Assembly (NCBI RefSeq): GCF_031656215.1
Contig: NZ_CP134228.1
Span: forward strand, 3,801,001-3,865,000
Reading direction: 5' to 3'
DNA: 64,000 nucleotides
Source of the DNA: Mesorhizobium koreense
Lineage (GTDB): Bacteria > Pseudomonadota > Alphaproteobacteria > Rhizobiales > Rhizobiaceae
This document shows positions 42,125 through 50,764 of the stretch, in pieces (positions within the stretch are counted from its first letter, which is position 1; each line of letters starts with the position of its first letter). Made by a program: the position numbers and the translations under genes. The notes under the pieces are model-generated. The model was not told the origin of the DNA and did not search any database. It saw only the letters and a program-made list of their open reading frames with translations.

Positions 42125-44656
42125 ATGGCGGGACTTCAAGAATATCAGCGTAAGCGTGACTTCCGGAAGACGGCCGAGCCTTCCGGCAAGGGAAAAGCGC
42201 ACAAATCGAAGAGTGCCGGCGGGCTCTATGTGATCCAGAAGCATGCCGCGACCCGCCTGCATTACGATTTCCGCCTTGAACACAATGGCGTCCTGTGGAG
42301 TTGGGCGGTGACGCGCGGCCCGAGCCTCGATCCTTCCGAGAAGCGGCTTGCCGTCCATGTCGAGGACCACCCTCTCGACTATGGCGATTTCGAAGGCACG
42401 ATCCCCCAAGGCGAATATGGAGGCGGCGCCGTCATCGTCTGGGACAACGGCGAATGGATCCCGGAAGGCGATCCCGAAGCCGGGATGAAGAAGGGCCATA
42501 TCGACTTCGAGCTGAAGGGCAACAAGTTGAACGGCCGTTGGCATCTGGTGCGGCTGAAGCCGCAGCGCGGCGAGAAACGCGACAACTGGCTGCTGATCAA
42601 GTCGGACGATTCGGCGGCCAGCAGAAGCGGCGATATCCTCGAGGAGGCGCCGCAATCGGTGAAATCCGGCCTGACGATCGACGAGATCGGCAAGAACGGC
42701 AAGGCGGATGTCTGGCATTCCAAGTCGACCGCCGGGAAAAGCTCAGGCCCAAAGGGCCGGTCTCAAAAGGCTTCTCGCCCAGGTAAGCAGGCCACGATGC
42801 CCGATTTCGTGCCGCCGTGCCTCGCCGCGTTGCAAACCGCACCGCCAACGGGTGGCGAATGGCTGCACGAGGTCAAGTTCGACGGTTATCGCATCCAGAC
42901 GCATCTCTCCGGCGGCAGGCCGAAGCTTCTGACCCGCAGGGGCCTCGACTGGAGCGACCGCTTCGGCAAGGCGATCGCCGACGCCCTCGCCTCGCTCGAT
43001 TGCGAGAACGCCATCCTCGACGGGGAGATCGTCGTTCTCGCCGACAATGGCATAAGCTCCTTTTCCGGGCTTCAGGCGGCCCTGTCAGGCCGGCGAACGG
43101 AAAAGCTTGTCTACTATGTTTTCGACCTCCTCTTTCTCGACGGTATGGATGTTTCGGGCGAACCGCTGGCCGACCGCAAGGAAAGGCTGCGCGACCTGCT
43201 CAAGCCCCTCGGTGAGCAAGGGCCGGTGCGTTACAGCGAGCACTTCACCGAACCGGGCAAGACGATGCTGGCACATGCCTGCCGTATGGGGCTGGAAGGC
43301 GTGGTATCCAAGCGCGCCGACGCCGCCTACCATTCGGGGCGCGGGCACGAATGGATCAAGTCCAAGTGCACGCAGCGGCAGGAGTTCGTCATCGCCGGCT
43401 ACCTGCCCTCGGACAAGACGGGGCGCGGCCTCCGTTCGCTGATCGTCGGCTACTACGAGGGCAGAAAGTTGAAGAGCGCCGGCCATGTCGGCACGGGCTT
43501 CTCGGCGAAAGCGGGAGTCGATTTGAAGAAGAAGCTCGACCGGCTGAAACGCAAGACATCGCCACTGACCGGCCCGGGATCGAAGGAAAAGCAGGCAATC
43601 TGGGTCGATCCCAATCTGGTCGCGGAAGTCGAGTTCCGCTCGTGGACGGCCGATCGTATATTGCGCCATGCCTCCTTCCAGGGGCTGCGCGAGGACAAGC
43701 CGTCCAAAGACGTGGTCATCGAGGAGCCGGAAGACACCGCCAAGGCCGGCGCGAAAAGCGCCAAGAAAAAGGACGTATCGAAGCGTGCCTCGGCAAAGAA
43801 GGGAGCCCAAACGAGCGTGACCCTTACCCATCCCGACAAGCTCTTGTGGCCGGAAGCCGGCATCACCAAGCAGGTCCTGCTCGACTATTACGAGGAGGTC
43901 TGGCCGCTGATGGAGCAATTCGTCATCGACCGGCCGCTGGCGCTGGTGCGCGCGCCGGACGGCGTCGGCGGCCCGCGCTTCTTCCAGAAACACGCCTCGC
44001 CCGGCATGCACGAGAAGATCCTGCGCATGGCCGATCCCAAGGACGGCGAGGAACTCCTTTACATCGAGGATTTCGACGGGCTGGCGGCGCTCGTTCAGAA
44101 TGGCGTCGTCGAGATCCACATCTGGGGCTCGAAGATCGGCACGATCGAAAAACCCGATCAGATCATCTTCGATCTCGACCCCGACGAAGGGCTCGATGTG
44201 GCGGCTGTCCGCGAAGCGACACTGGACGTGCATTCGCGGCTCGACGAACTCGAAATGCCGAACTTCGTCAAAACTTCGGGCGGCAAGGGTTTTCATGTCG
44301 TCGTGCCGCTCAAGCCGAAGGCGGATTGGGAGCGCGTGAAGACGTTCGCGCATGATTTCGCCTGGGCGATGGAGCAAGCTTCGCCAAAGCGCTACACGGC
44401 AACGCTTTCGAAGAAGGCGCGCGCCGGGCGCATCTTCATCGACTATCTGAGGAACGGGCGTGGCTCGACCACTGTGGTGCCCTACTCCTCGCGCGGCAAG
44501 CCGAACGCGACCGTGTCGATGCCGATCGACTGGAAGGCGCTGGAGGGTAATGTCGGACCGGGCGACTACACAATCGGCGATGCGGGCGGCCGCGCCAAGG
44601 TTGAAAAGGCCGACATCTGGCGCGACTTCTTCAAGGAGGGCTATACGCTCAGCTGA
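42125..44656 (+). CDS. ligD: ATP-dependent DNA ligase D (phosphoesterase-ligase-polymerase)
   Basis: The 843-residue protein has all three LigD domains in the order phosphoesterase, ligase, polymerase. The phosphoesterase (residues about 30-190) keeps H40, H46, D48 and H82 of the metal site. The ligase has nucleotidyl-transfer K251 in E-V-K-F-D-G-Y-R. The polymerase/primase starts near residue 562 (T-H-P-D-K-L-L-W-P) with the metal-binding F-D-L-D-P-D and S-G-G-K-G-F-H motifs. It trims, fills and seals Ku-bound double-strand breaks. Lys/Ser-rich linkers separate the domains. No stop or frameshift is seen. Confidence 0.97.
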   Translation: MAGLQEYQRKRDFRKTAEPSGKGKAHKSKSAGGLYVIQKHAATRLHYDFRLEHNGVLWSWAVTRGPSLDPSEKRLAVHVEDHPLDYGDFEGTIPQGEYGGGAVIVWDNGEWIPEGDPEAGMKKGHIDFELKGNKLNGRWHLVRLKPQRGEKRDNWLLIKSDDSAASRSGDILEEAPQSVKSGLTIDEIGKNGKADVWHSKSTAGKSSGPKGRSQKASRPGKQATMPDFVPPCLAALQTAPPTGGEWLHEVKFDGYRIQTHLSGGRPKLLTRRGLDWSDRFGKAIADALASLDCENAILDGEIVVLADNGISSFSGLQAALSGRRTEKLVYYVFDLLFLDGMDVSGEPLADRKERLRDLLKPLGEQGPVRYSEHFTEPGKTMLAHACRMGLEGVVSKRADAAYHSGRGHEWIKSKCTQRQEFVIAGYLPSDKTGRGLRSLIVGYYEGRKLKSAGHVGTGFSAKAGVDLKKKLDRLKRKTSPLTGPGSKEKQAIWVDPNLVAEVEFRSWTADRILRHASFQGLREDKPSKDVVIEEPEDTAKAGAKSAKKKDVSKRASAKKGAQTSVTLTHPDKLLWPEAGITKQVLLDYYEEVWPLMEQFVIDRPLALVRAPDGVGGPRFFQKHASPGMHEKILRMADPKDGEELLYIEDFDGLAALVQNGVVEIHIWGSKIGTIEKPDQIIFDLDPDEGLDVAAVREATLDVHSRLDELEMPNFVKTSGGKGFHVVVPLKPKADWERVKTFAHDFAWAMEQASPKRYTATLSKKARAGRIFIDYLRNGRGSTTVVPYSSRGKPNATVSMPIDWKALEGNVGPGDYTIGDAGGRAKVEKADIWRDFFKEGYTLS

Positions 44657-44945
44657 TGTCGCGACCGCTGCCTGGGTCGGCAAAAAATTCTAGAAAAAAA
44701 TGCAGCCGACCGGAACCAATCCCGTTGCTGTCGGTTAAGAAGCCAGGACGATGGCGGACGGTTCCCCCCCAAAAAACCTTGCCCGCCCTGGCAACCGTCA
44801 TCGTCCCCCCTTTTCCCTCAGAGCCTGTCTTTCTCGTGCCCGCCTTTCTGGAGCGCAGGCATTCTGCCCTTGCATGCGGGGAGTTCCTTGCATAGCAGTT
44901 CCGGCAACAAAGACGCCGGCCACGGCGCAGGCAGGAGAATGAAGA
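44657..44945. other. ligD-hydrolase intergenic region
   Basis: These 289 bases contain no supported gene. An imperfect structure, GGTCGGC (44675-44681) with GCCGACC (44705-44711), encloses a TTCTAGAA palindrome flanked by A-runs just after ligD. It does not look like a standard terminator. A ribosome site (AGGAG) for the next gene ends the region. Confidence 0.5.
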
Positions 44946-45743
44946 ATGGCGAGTAGGACCGGCGCACCCGAAGGCACGATGTTCAAGGCAAATGGCCTCG
45001 AATGGGACGTCATCGACACCGGTATGCCCTCGCCCGATGCGCCGACGCTGGTGCTCCTGCCCGGCACGCTCGGCACCGCGGGAATATTTCGGGCGCAGAT
45101 CGACGGATTGCGCGATATCGCGAGGGTCATCGCGCTTACCTACCCGATCGAACGCAACCTCGGCCGGTTGGTCGACAGCCTCATTACCTTGCTCGACGAA
45201 CTAGGGATCGACACTTTCCACATCCTCGGCTCGTCTTTCGGCGGTTTTGCCGCGCAATGGCTCGCCGACCGCGCGTCGGACCGAATCGAGACGCTCTTCA
45301 TCGGCAATTCTCTGGTCGATCCGGTTCCCTCGCGAAAACGTCTGCCGCCGCTTGACACGATGGAAGCGATGAACGGCGAGCAGCACAAGGAACTCATCCT
45401 GAAATCGGTCGCGGGTTGGGACGAGTCTGAGCCCGTTTTCGCCGACCTGAAGAAAAAGCTCATGGAAAGTGCCGAGACGGTCGGCGGCGAAGGGCTGAAA
45501 GCGCGCGTAATGGCGCTGCAGAATTCACAGGCCGTACCGCCGCTCGCAGTGGCGCCCGAACGGATCGTCATCATAGAATCGGTGGATGACCCGCTAATCG
45601 GCCCGGAAGCACGGCGCGCCGTGGAGGAGCGCTATCCCGGGGCCGAGATCAGGCGGTTCCGCGTCGGCGGCCATTACCCTTACGTGACCCGCCCTGACGA
45701 ATACAACGCCATCATCCGCGAGCGGCTTCTGGCGGCACCTTGA
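44946..45743 (+). CDS. alpha/beta hydrolase
   Basis: The 265-residue protein has the alpha/beta-hydrolase fold: the V-L-L-P-G-T-L-G-T oxyanion-hole loop near residue 37, the nucleophile elbow G-S-S-F-G-G with Ser97, an acid position near I-I-E-S-V-D-D-P-L, and the C-terminal G-G-H-Y-P-Y with the catalytic His. The layout, with little cap domain, recalls maspardin-like hydrolases, but the substrate cannot be told. It is on the plus strand and converges on the transporter operon with only three bases between them, so it is not part of that operon. Confidence 0.85.
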   Translation: MASRTGAPEGTMFKANGLEWDVIDTGMPSPDAPTLVLLPGTLGTAGIFRAQIDGLRDIARVIALTYPIERNLGRLVDSLITLLDELGIDTFHILGSSFGGFAAQWLADRASDRIETLFIGNSLVDPVPSRKRLPPLDTMEAMNGEQHKELILKSVAGWDESEPVFADLKKKLMESAETVGGEGLKARVMALQNSQAVPPLAVAPERIVIIESVDDPLIGPEARRAVEERYPGAEIRRFRVGGHYPYVTRPDEYNAIIRERLLAAP

Positions 45744-45746
45744 GCT

Positions 45747-46850
45747 TCATCCTCGCGCCCACGGCATGAGTTTTTTCTGCAGCCATTGCAGCCCGTAGGT
45801 CAGCACCACGCCGAGGATCATGACCACCACAAGCCCGGCGTACATCTTCTCGGGGTTCAGCACTTCCCAATAGTAGAATGTCATGTAGCCGACGCCCTGC
45901 TTGGCGCGCAGGAACTCGACCGAGATGATAACGATGAGCGCCGTTCCGAGCGCCAGCCTCAGCCCGGCGAAGATGACCGGCAGCGCCGCGGGAATGATGA
46001 CGTGCCGGTAAAGCGACAGGCCGCGCGCGCCGTAATTGCGCCCGGCCATGACGAAGACGGGATCAATGTCGCGAACGCCCGCCATCGTATTGATGGTCAT
46101 GAGGAAGAAGACGGATAGCGCCACCACCGCAATCTTTGGCCCCTCGCCGAAGGGGTCGGCGAACATCAGCATCACGATCGGGAAGATCGCGATCTTCGGC
46201 AGCACGTAGATGGCGGAAAGCGTCGTGTCGAGCATGAGCCTCACTGTTTGGTTGATGCCCATGATGACGCCGAGCAGGATGCCGGGGATCGCGCCGATGA
46301 CGAAGCCGGCGGCGACACGCCCGAGCGTCGCCCAGACATGGCTCTCGGCGAAAAGGCTCCAGACACCGGCCCAGCCGTCACTCTCGAATTTCCACGGGAT
46401 CAGCCAGGGACGGCCGAGCAGGCTCGTTTCGGAAAAACGGTCGAAATGAACCGTCACGTCCCAAAGCGCGGCAGCGATGCGGGTCGGCTGCGGGAACCAC
46501 AGAGGGTTCAGGATGCCGGCATCGACGATCCATTGCCACGCGACCAGCGCCAACACAGGGAAGCCGAAGGCAAGCGTGCGCTCGTAGAGCTTGCGGCGCT
46601 TCGGCGGCACGTCGCGGCCGATCCGCTCGGCGGCCAGCACGACCAGCACGAAATCGCCGAAGAGCGCCATCCACCAGAGCGGCGCCCATAGCCCTGTCAG
46701 ATAGAGAACGCCGTTCCAGAGCAGGCAGACGCCGGCAAGGATGCCGAGCATAGCGGGAAGCGGCAGCCCCGTCGCAGGCGCCTTGCTAGCGGTGGCATCG
46801 CTGGCCGACGATCCGTCCACCGCGAGCGGTCGTTCCGCCGGCGCGCTCAC
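45747..46850 (-). CDS. ABC transporter permease (SsuC/TauC-type)
   Basis: The 367-residue inner-membrane protein has an extra N-terminal part with two membrane helices and a charged loop (residues about 30-95). A typical BPD_transp_1 domain follows, with the EAA-like loop M-A-G-R-N-Y-G-A-R-G-L-S-L-Y near residue 275. It belongs to the nitrate/sulfonate/taurine/pyrimidine-precursor importer class. The N-terminal pair of helices is longer than in SsuC. It is the last gene of the operon and overlaps the ATPase stop by four bases (ATGA). Confidence 0.9.
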   Translation of the reverse strand: MSAPAERPLAVDGSSASDATASKAPATGLPLPAMLGILAGVCLLWNGVLYLTGLWAPLWWMALFGDFVLVVLAAERIGRDVPPKRRKLYERTLAFGFPVLALVAWQWIVDAGILNPLWFPQPTRIAAALWDVTVHFDRFSETSLLGRPWLIPWKFESDGWAGVWSLFAESHVWATLGRVAAGFVIGAIPGILLGVIMGINQTVRLMLDTTLSAIYVLPKIAIFPIVMLMFADPFGEGPKIAVVALSVFFLMTINTMAGVRDIDPVFVMAGRNYGARGLSLYRHVIIPAALPVIFAGLRLALGTALIVIISVEFLRAKQGVGYMTFYYWEVLNPEKMYAGLVVVMILGVVLTYGLQWLQKKLMPWARG

Positions 46851-47659
46851 GACTGCATCTCCATCGCGCGCGTCACCTCGCGCCCGAGTTGCTCCCAGAT
46901 CGCGCCGCGCAGTTCGGCGAATTCAGGCGTATTCAGCGTTTCCACCGTACGCGGCCGCTGGATGCCTATGTGAAAAGTGGTGAGCAGCCGGCCGGGATGC
47001 GCCGTCATCAGGATCACCCGGTCGCCGAGCAGGATCGCCTCGTCGAGGCTGTGGGTGATGTAGACAACGGTTTTGCGCGTTTCCTCCCAGATACGCAGCA
47101 GTTCGTCCTGCAGGACGATGCGTGTCTGCGCGTCGAGCGCGCCGAGAGGCTCGTCCATCAGGAGCACTTCGGGATCGTTGGCGAGCGCGCGGATAATCGA
47201 CACACGCTGCTTCATGCCGCCTGAAATCTGGTGCGGGTAGTAGTCGGCGAATTTGCGCAGGCCGACCCGCTCGAGCCAATAACGAGCTATTTCGAGCCGT
47301 TCCGCCCGGCCGACACCGCGCATCTGAAGGCCGAAGGCGACGTTCTCGATGACGGTCTTCCAAGGGAAAACTGCGTATTCCTGGAAGACGACGCTGTTCA
47401 GCGGCTTTTTCGGATCGCTCCCCGGCCTGATCTGGATGGTGCCGGAACTGTGCGTATCGAGGCCGGCGAGCATCCTGAGATAGGTAGACTTGCCGCAACC
47501 GGACGGGCCGACGATGCAGACGAATTCGCCGTCTGCGACATCGAGGCTGAAATCGTCCACGGCGACCATCGGGCCGGCCAGGGTGTCGTAGACCTTGGTG
47601 ACGTTGCGCGTAACGATACGGGGCGCCGTTCCCGGCGCCCGCGCATTGGTTTCGGTCAT
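46847..47659 (-). CDS. ABC transporter ATP-binding protein (SsuB/TauB-type)
   Basis: The 270-residue ATPase has Walker A G-P-S-G-C-G-K-S-T (residues 51-59), the signature I-S-G-G-M-K-Q-R (145-152), Walker B L-L-M-D-E-P (166-171) and the H-loop T-H-S-L-D-E-A. It energises import by the permease encoded next. It lies 67 bases after the binding-protein gene. The class covers nitrate, alkanesulfonate, taurine and other small anionic or aromatic compounds; the sequence alone does not choose between them. Confidence 0.93.
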   Translation of the reverse strand: MTETNARAPGTAPRIVTRNVTKVYDTLAGPMVAVDDFSLDVADGEFVCIVGPSGCGKSTYLRMLAGLDTHSSGTIQIRPGSDPKKPLNSVVFQEYAVFPWKTVIENVAFGLQMRGVGRAERLEIARYWLERVGLRKFADYYPHQISGGMKQRVSIIRALANDPEVLLMDEPLGALDAQTRIVLQDELLRIWEETRKTVVYITHSLDEAILLGDRVILMTAHPGRLLTTFHIGIQRPRTVETLNTPEFAELRGAIWEQLGREVTRAMEMQS

Positions 47660-47726
47660 GAGAACGGCTCCGGTCCTGCCGGAGAAGGGTCCGGCGCCGG
47701 CTGGCCGGACCCCGCACCGAGCACCA

Positions 47727-48767
47727 TCAGTTCTTCGCTTCTCCGAGAGCGGAGAGCGCCTTGTCGACGAATTGCGTGTCGACCACCTTCTTCAGGTCGA
47801 TCGGGGTGTCGTAGTCGGTGCGGCCGTTCTCGCGATGTACGCGCTCGACATCGGCCAGACCCTTGACCGGGATCTCCATGTTCGGATCGTAAACGGCCGG
47901 CGTCGCCTTCTTAAGCGCCTCTTGCGTGGTCGCGGTATATTTCATGTAGGCGTCGATATTCTCCTTGGAGAGATAGTCTTCGCCCTGCATCATCCGCGCC
48001 GCTTCGGCCAGCGCCAGCACGAAGCGCTCGGCAACCTCCGGCCGCTCCTTGATGAACTTGCCCGAACCGACGAAGGCGACAGTCATCAGGCCTGGCGTCA
48101 GATCGGTCGCCAGCACTTTGGCGGAACCGGACTCGACCGCCTGATCGGAATAGGGCGTGCCGGCGATCGCGGCATCGACGGAGCCGGACTGCAACGCAGC
48201 CGGGATGTCCGGGTTGCCGATATTGACCAGTTCGACATCGCGTATGGTCAGCTTGGCGCGCTCCAGAGCCTTCGCCGCCAGATATTCGCCGCCGCTGCCG
48301 GGGCCGCCGGCGACCGCCAGCTTTTTGCCCTTGAGGTCGGCGATGTCCTTGACCGTGCCGGCCGACTTGGTGGCGACCAGAAGCGCGGTCGGGCTGTTCT
48401 TCAACGGCTCGAGCCCGCCCGGCGCGATGACGCGGATATCGAGGCCTCGGTTCCAGCTATTCCACAGCGAGGTGACGATGGCGATGCCGCCGACGTCGAC
48501 GCTGCCCTGGGTGAGGAAGGCGATCGCCTCGGTGCCCGACTTGACCTTTTCGAGATCGACATCGAGCCCGTATTTCTTGAACAGCCCCCTGCCCGCCGCG
48601 ACATACATCGTGGCGAATTTCATGATCGGCACATAGGCGACCTTCACCTTCTGCGGCGGGTCGAGCGGCGCCGGCGTTTCGGCGGCTGCCCCGGTTACCC
48701 CGGCCGCCAGAAAGAGCGTACCGACCAGCGCGGCCACCCAGGCTTTCAATCTTCCGTCCCAAGCCAT
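47727..48767 (-). CDS. ABC transporter substrate-binding protein (SsuA/NMT1-type)
   Basis: The 346-residue protein begins with a clear signal peptide (K-A-W-V-A-A-L-V-G-T-L-F-L-A-A-G, cleavage probably after Ala29). A type II periplasmic-binding domain of the NMT1/SsuA family follows (V-A-Y-V-P-I-M-K-F-A-T-M-Y-V-A near residue 43; L-K-G-K-K-L-A-V-A-G-G-P-G-S-G near 148). There is no lipobox Cys, so it should be a free periplasmic protein. AAGGGAG precedes the start. It captures the unknown substrate of the adjoining permease and ATPase. Confidence 0.9.
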   Translation of the reverse strand: MAWDGRLKAWVAALVGTLFLAAGVTGAAAETPAPLDPPQKVKVAYVPIMKFATMYVAAGRGLFKKYGLDVDLEKVKSGTEAIAFLTQGSVDVGGIAIVTSLWNSWNRGLDIRVIAPGGLEPLKNSPTALLVATKSAGTVKDIADLKGKKLAVAGGPGSGGEYLAAKALERAKLTIRDVELVNIGNPDIPAALQSGSVDAAIAGTPYSDQAVESGSAKVLATDLTPGLMTVAFVGSGKFIKERPEVAERFVLALAEAARMMQGEDYLSKENIDAYMKYTATTQEALKKATPAVYDPNMEIPVKGLADVERVHRENGRTDYDTPIDLKKVVDTQFVDKALSALGEAKN

Positions 48768-48907
48768 TTCTTCTTCTCCCTTGGCTTATCCGTGCACGGC
48801 GAGCCACGACAGCTCCCCCAACGCCGGCATGCGGCAAAATTCGTTGGAGAAGCGCCCTACCCGGTCAGGCGGCGCGGCGCAACCCAAAACCGCAGGATCG
48901 CGCCTCT

Positions 48908-50227
48908 TCAAGCGTCGCCATAAACGAGCCGGTCCTGCCGAGCGCGAAGCTCGGCGATCTTCGACCCGACCGGCGGCGCCGCATTGGCGCGCGTGATGAG
49001 TTCGCCCTTGCGGATCGGCTGCGTGACGGTACCGCCCTGCAGGAGCCCGCAAGGTATGGCGCCGGCGGCGCGCGCCTCGTCCGCCTTCATGATCCAGGCG
49101 CGGTAGGTATGCTCGCCGACCAGTCCGAGCCTGTCACCGGGAACCAGATCCTTCTTGGCCACGGCACAGACATCGGCGACGGGCTTTGCCAGCGGCACCA
49201 TATCGGCCTTGCCGTGAAGCACGACGCGCGCGCAAGTCAACGGCACTTCGAGCGAGGTCAAGTGATAGGGCCGGTGGAAGGTGAAATACGGCCCCTTGCC
49301 GAGTTTCAGGTCCTCCATCCGCTCGGAAAGACGCGGATGCGACATGTCGGCCACGACGAAGACACCCGGCGCCACCCCCTTGCCCACTGTGTAGTCGACG
49401 CAGCCCGCGCGCGACAGCACGCCGCCATCTTTTTCGGGGACCAGCGTCGTCGAAAGCTCTTCCAGCGAAGCGGCGGGACCGTGCATGCCCGAACAGTCCG
49501 GAACCAGGCCGGTCGCATTGGCGATAGCAGCCATCTCGACCATGGTCTTGGAGCCGTCAACGAACTCGACCAGCATGCGGACATTCATGTTCCGCCGCTC
49601 GGCCTCCTCGGCATAGTCCTCCGGCACCGCGTCGAAGCGCAGCGGGTTGTTCTTGCCCTTGCCGGCGGACACGATCGGGTAGCCGAGCGCCGAGACGAAT
49701 TCGATCAGTTCCATGCAGGAGGAGGGCTCATCGCCCGCGCCCAGCGAATAGATGATGCCGAGCCGCTCCGCCTCGCTCTTCAAATAGGCGCCGATGGTGA
49801 CGTCCGCCTCGACATTCATCATGACGAGATGCTTGCCGTGCTCCATCGCCTTCAGGCCGACTTCCGCGCCAACGGCAGGAATACCGGTCGCGTCGACCAC
49901 CACGTCGATCAGGTCACTGCCGATGACGAGATCGGCGTCGTGCGTGGCCGCGATCTTTCCCGCCTCCATGGCCCGGTCGAGATCGGCCCCGTTCTCAACC
50001 TCGCGCACATGTCCCTTCTCGCCATAGGCGATTTCCGCCGCGTGGCTGACATTGCGGATCTTGTGGTCGGCGACGGCCCCCACGGTCAGGCCTTGCATGC
50101 GCGCCACCTGGGTGACGATGTCCGTCCCCATCTCGCCCGCGCCGATGAGGCCGATGCGGACCGGCTTGCCCGCTTTCGCACGCTCGGCAAGGTCCCGGGC
50201 AAGTCCGACGGGCGCGACATTGGTCAT
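48908..50227 (-). CDS. NAD(P)-dependent oxidoreductase with C-terminal SAF domain (COG4091-like)
   Basis: I start it at the ATG at 50227, ten bases after AGGAG, giving 439 residues; an ATG at 50305 (465 residues) has no ribosome site. The N-terminal half is a Rossmann dehydrogenase (G-L-I-G-A-G-E-M-G at residues 26-34) related to homoserine dehydrogenase. The middle has V-V-V-D-A-T-G-I-P-A-V-G and the C-terminal region a SAF-like domain (V-P-G-D-R-L-G-L-V-G). Proteins of this build are widespread but mostly uncharacterised and are not homoserine dehydrogenases of threonine synthesis. Its operon place points to oxidation of an imported hydroxy compound. Confidence 0.8.
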   Translation of the reverse strand: MTNVAPVGLARDLAERAKAGKPVRIGLIGAGEMGTDIVTQVARMQGLTVGAVADHKIRNVSHAAEIAYGEKGHVREVENGADLDRAMEAGKIAATHDADLVIGSDLIDVVVDATGIPAVGAEVGLKAMEHGKHLVMMNVEADVTIGAYLKSEAERLGIIYSLGAGDEPSSCMELIEFVSALGYPIVSAGKGKNNPLRFDAVPEDYAEEAERRNMNVRMLVEFVDGSKTMVEMAAIANATGLVPDCSGMHGPAASLEELSTTLVPEKDGGVLSRAGCVDYTVGKGVAPGVFVVADMSHPRLSERMEDLKLGKGPYFTFHRPYHLTSLEVPLTCARVVLHGKADMVPLAKPVADVCAVAKKDLVPGDRLGLVGEHTYRAWIMKADEARAAGAIPCGLLQGGTVTQPIRKGELITRANAAPPVGSKIAELRARQDRLVYGDA

Positions 50228-50323
50228 GGAACTCAAACTCCTGCCAGCCGCCGTTTCGGAAGGCTCGATGCGTTCAGTTACGGGGGAACGAAGGGATACC
50301 GTCATATGTTGTGCGCTTTACGA

Positions 50324-50755
50324 CTAATCCGTTTTCACGACGACACGCATATGGCCGGTCTGCACGGATTCCCCGTGCTGGTTGGCCACGTCCAGCAGGA
50401 AGGTGACGAGATTGCGGCCTTCTTTCGACGTCGGTCGTATCTCCTGGACCGTCACCTTTGCGCGTATGGTATCGCCGATCCGGACAGGGCCTGAAAAGTC
50501 CCAGTTGAGGTTGACCAGCGCGATGACGCGCTCGCCAAGAAGACCTGTCTGCGTCAGGAGGCCAATCGCTGCCGACATGGTAAGCGGCCCGTGTGCGATA
50601 CGCTCGCCGAAGGGCGTGGTCTCCGCGAACGCCGCATCCATGTGTATCGGAGTGAAATCGCCTGCGAGCCCCGCGAAGAGCGCGATGTCGCCCTCTCCGA
50701 TCGTCCTGCCGGCCGTTGCGATCGTTTCGCCCGCAATCAAGGGTCTATTTGCCAA
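50324..50755 (-). CDS. MaoC-type (R)-specific enoyl-CoA hydratase / dehydratase
   Basis: The 143-residue protein is a single hot-dog fold domain with the hydratase-2 motif F-A-G-L-A-G-D-F-T-P-I-H-M-D. The catalytic pair is Asp33 and His38. The family hydrates or dehydrates acyl-CoA-like substrates. It sits nine bases after the SDR gene in the same operon. With that SDR it could form a CoA-ester reduction/hydration pair, but substrate and direction are unknown. Confidence 0.88.
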   Translation of the reverse strand: MANRPLIAGETIATAGRTIGEGDIALFAGLAGDFTPIHMDAAFAETTPFGERIAHGPLTMSAAIGLLTQTGLLGERVIALVNLNWDFSGPVRIGDTIRAKVTVQEIRPTSKEGRNLVTFLLDVANQHGESVQTGHMRVVVKTD

Positions 50756-50764
50756 ACCCGCCTC

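Noticed and set aside
45747-48767. Assignment of the importer as a nitrate, taurine or alkanesulfonate transporter
   Set aside because: The protein class covers many substrates and none of the matching enzymes (nitrate reductase, TauD, SsuD) is present, so a specific name is not supported.
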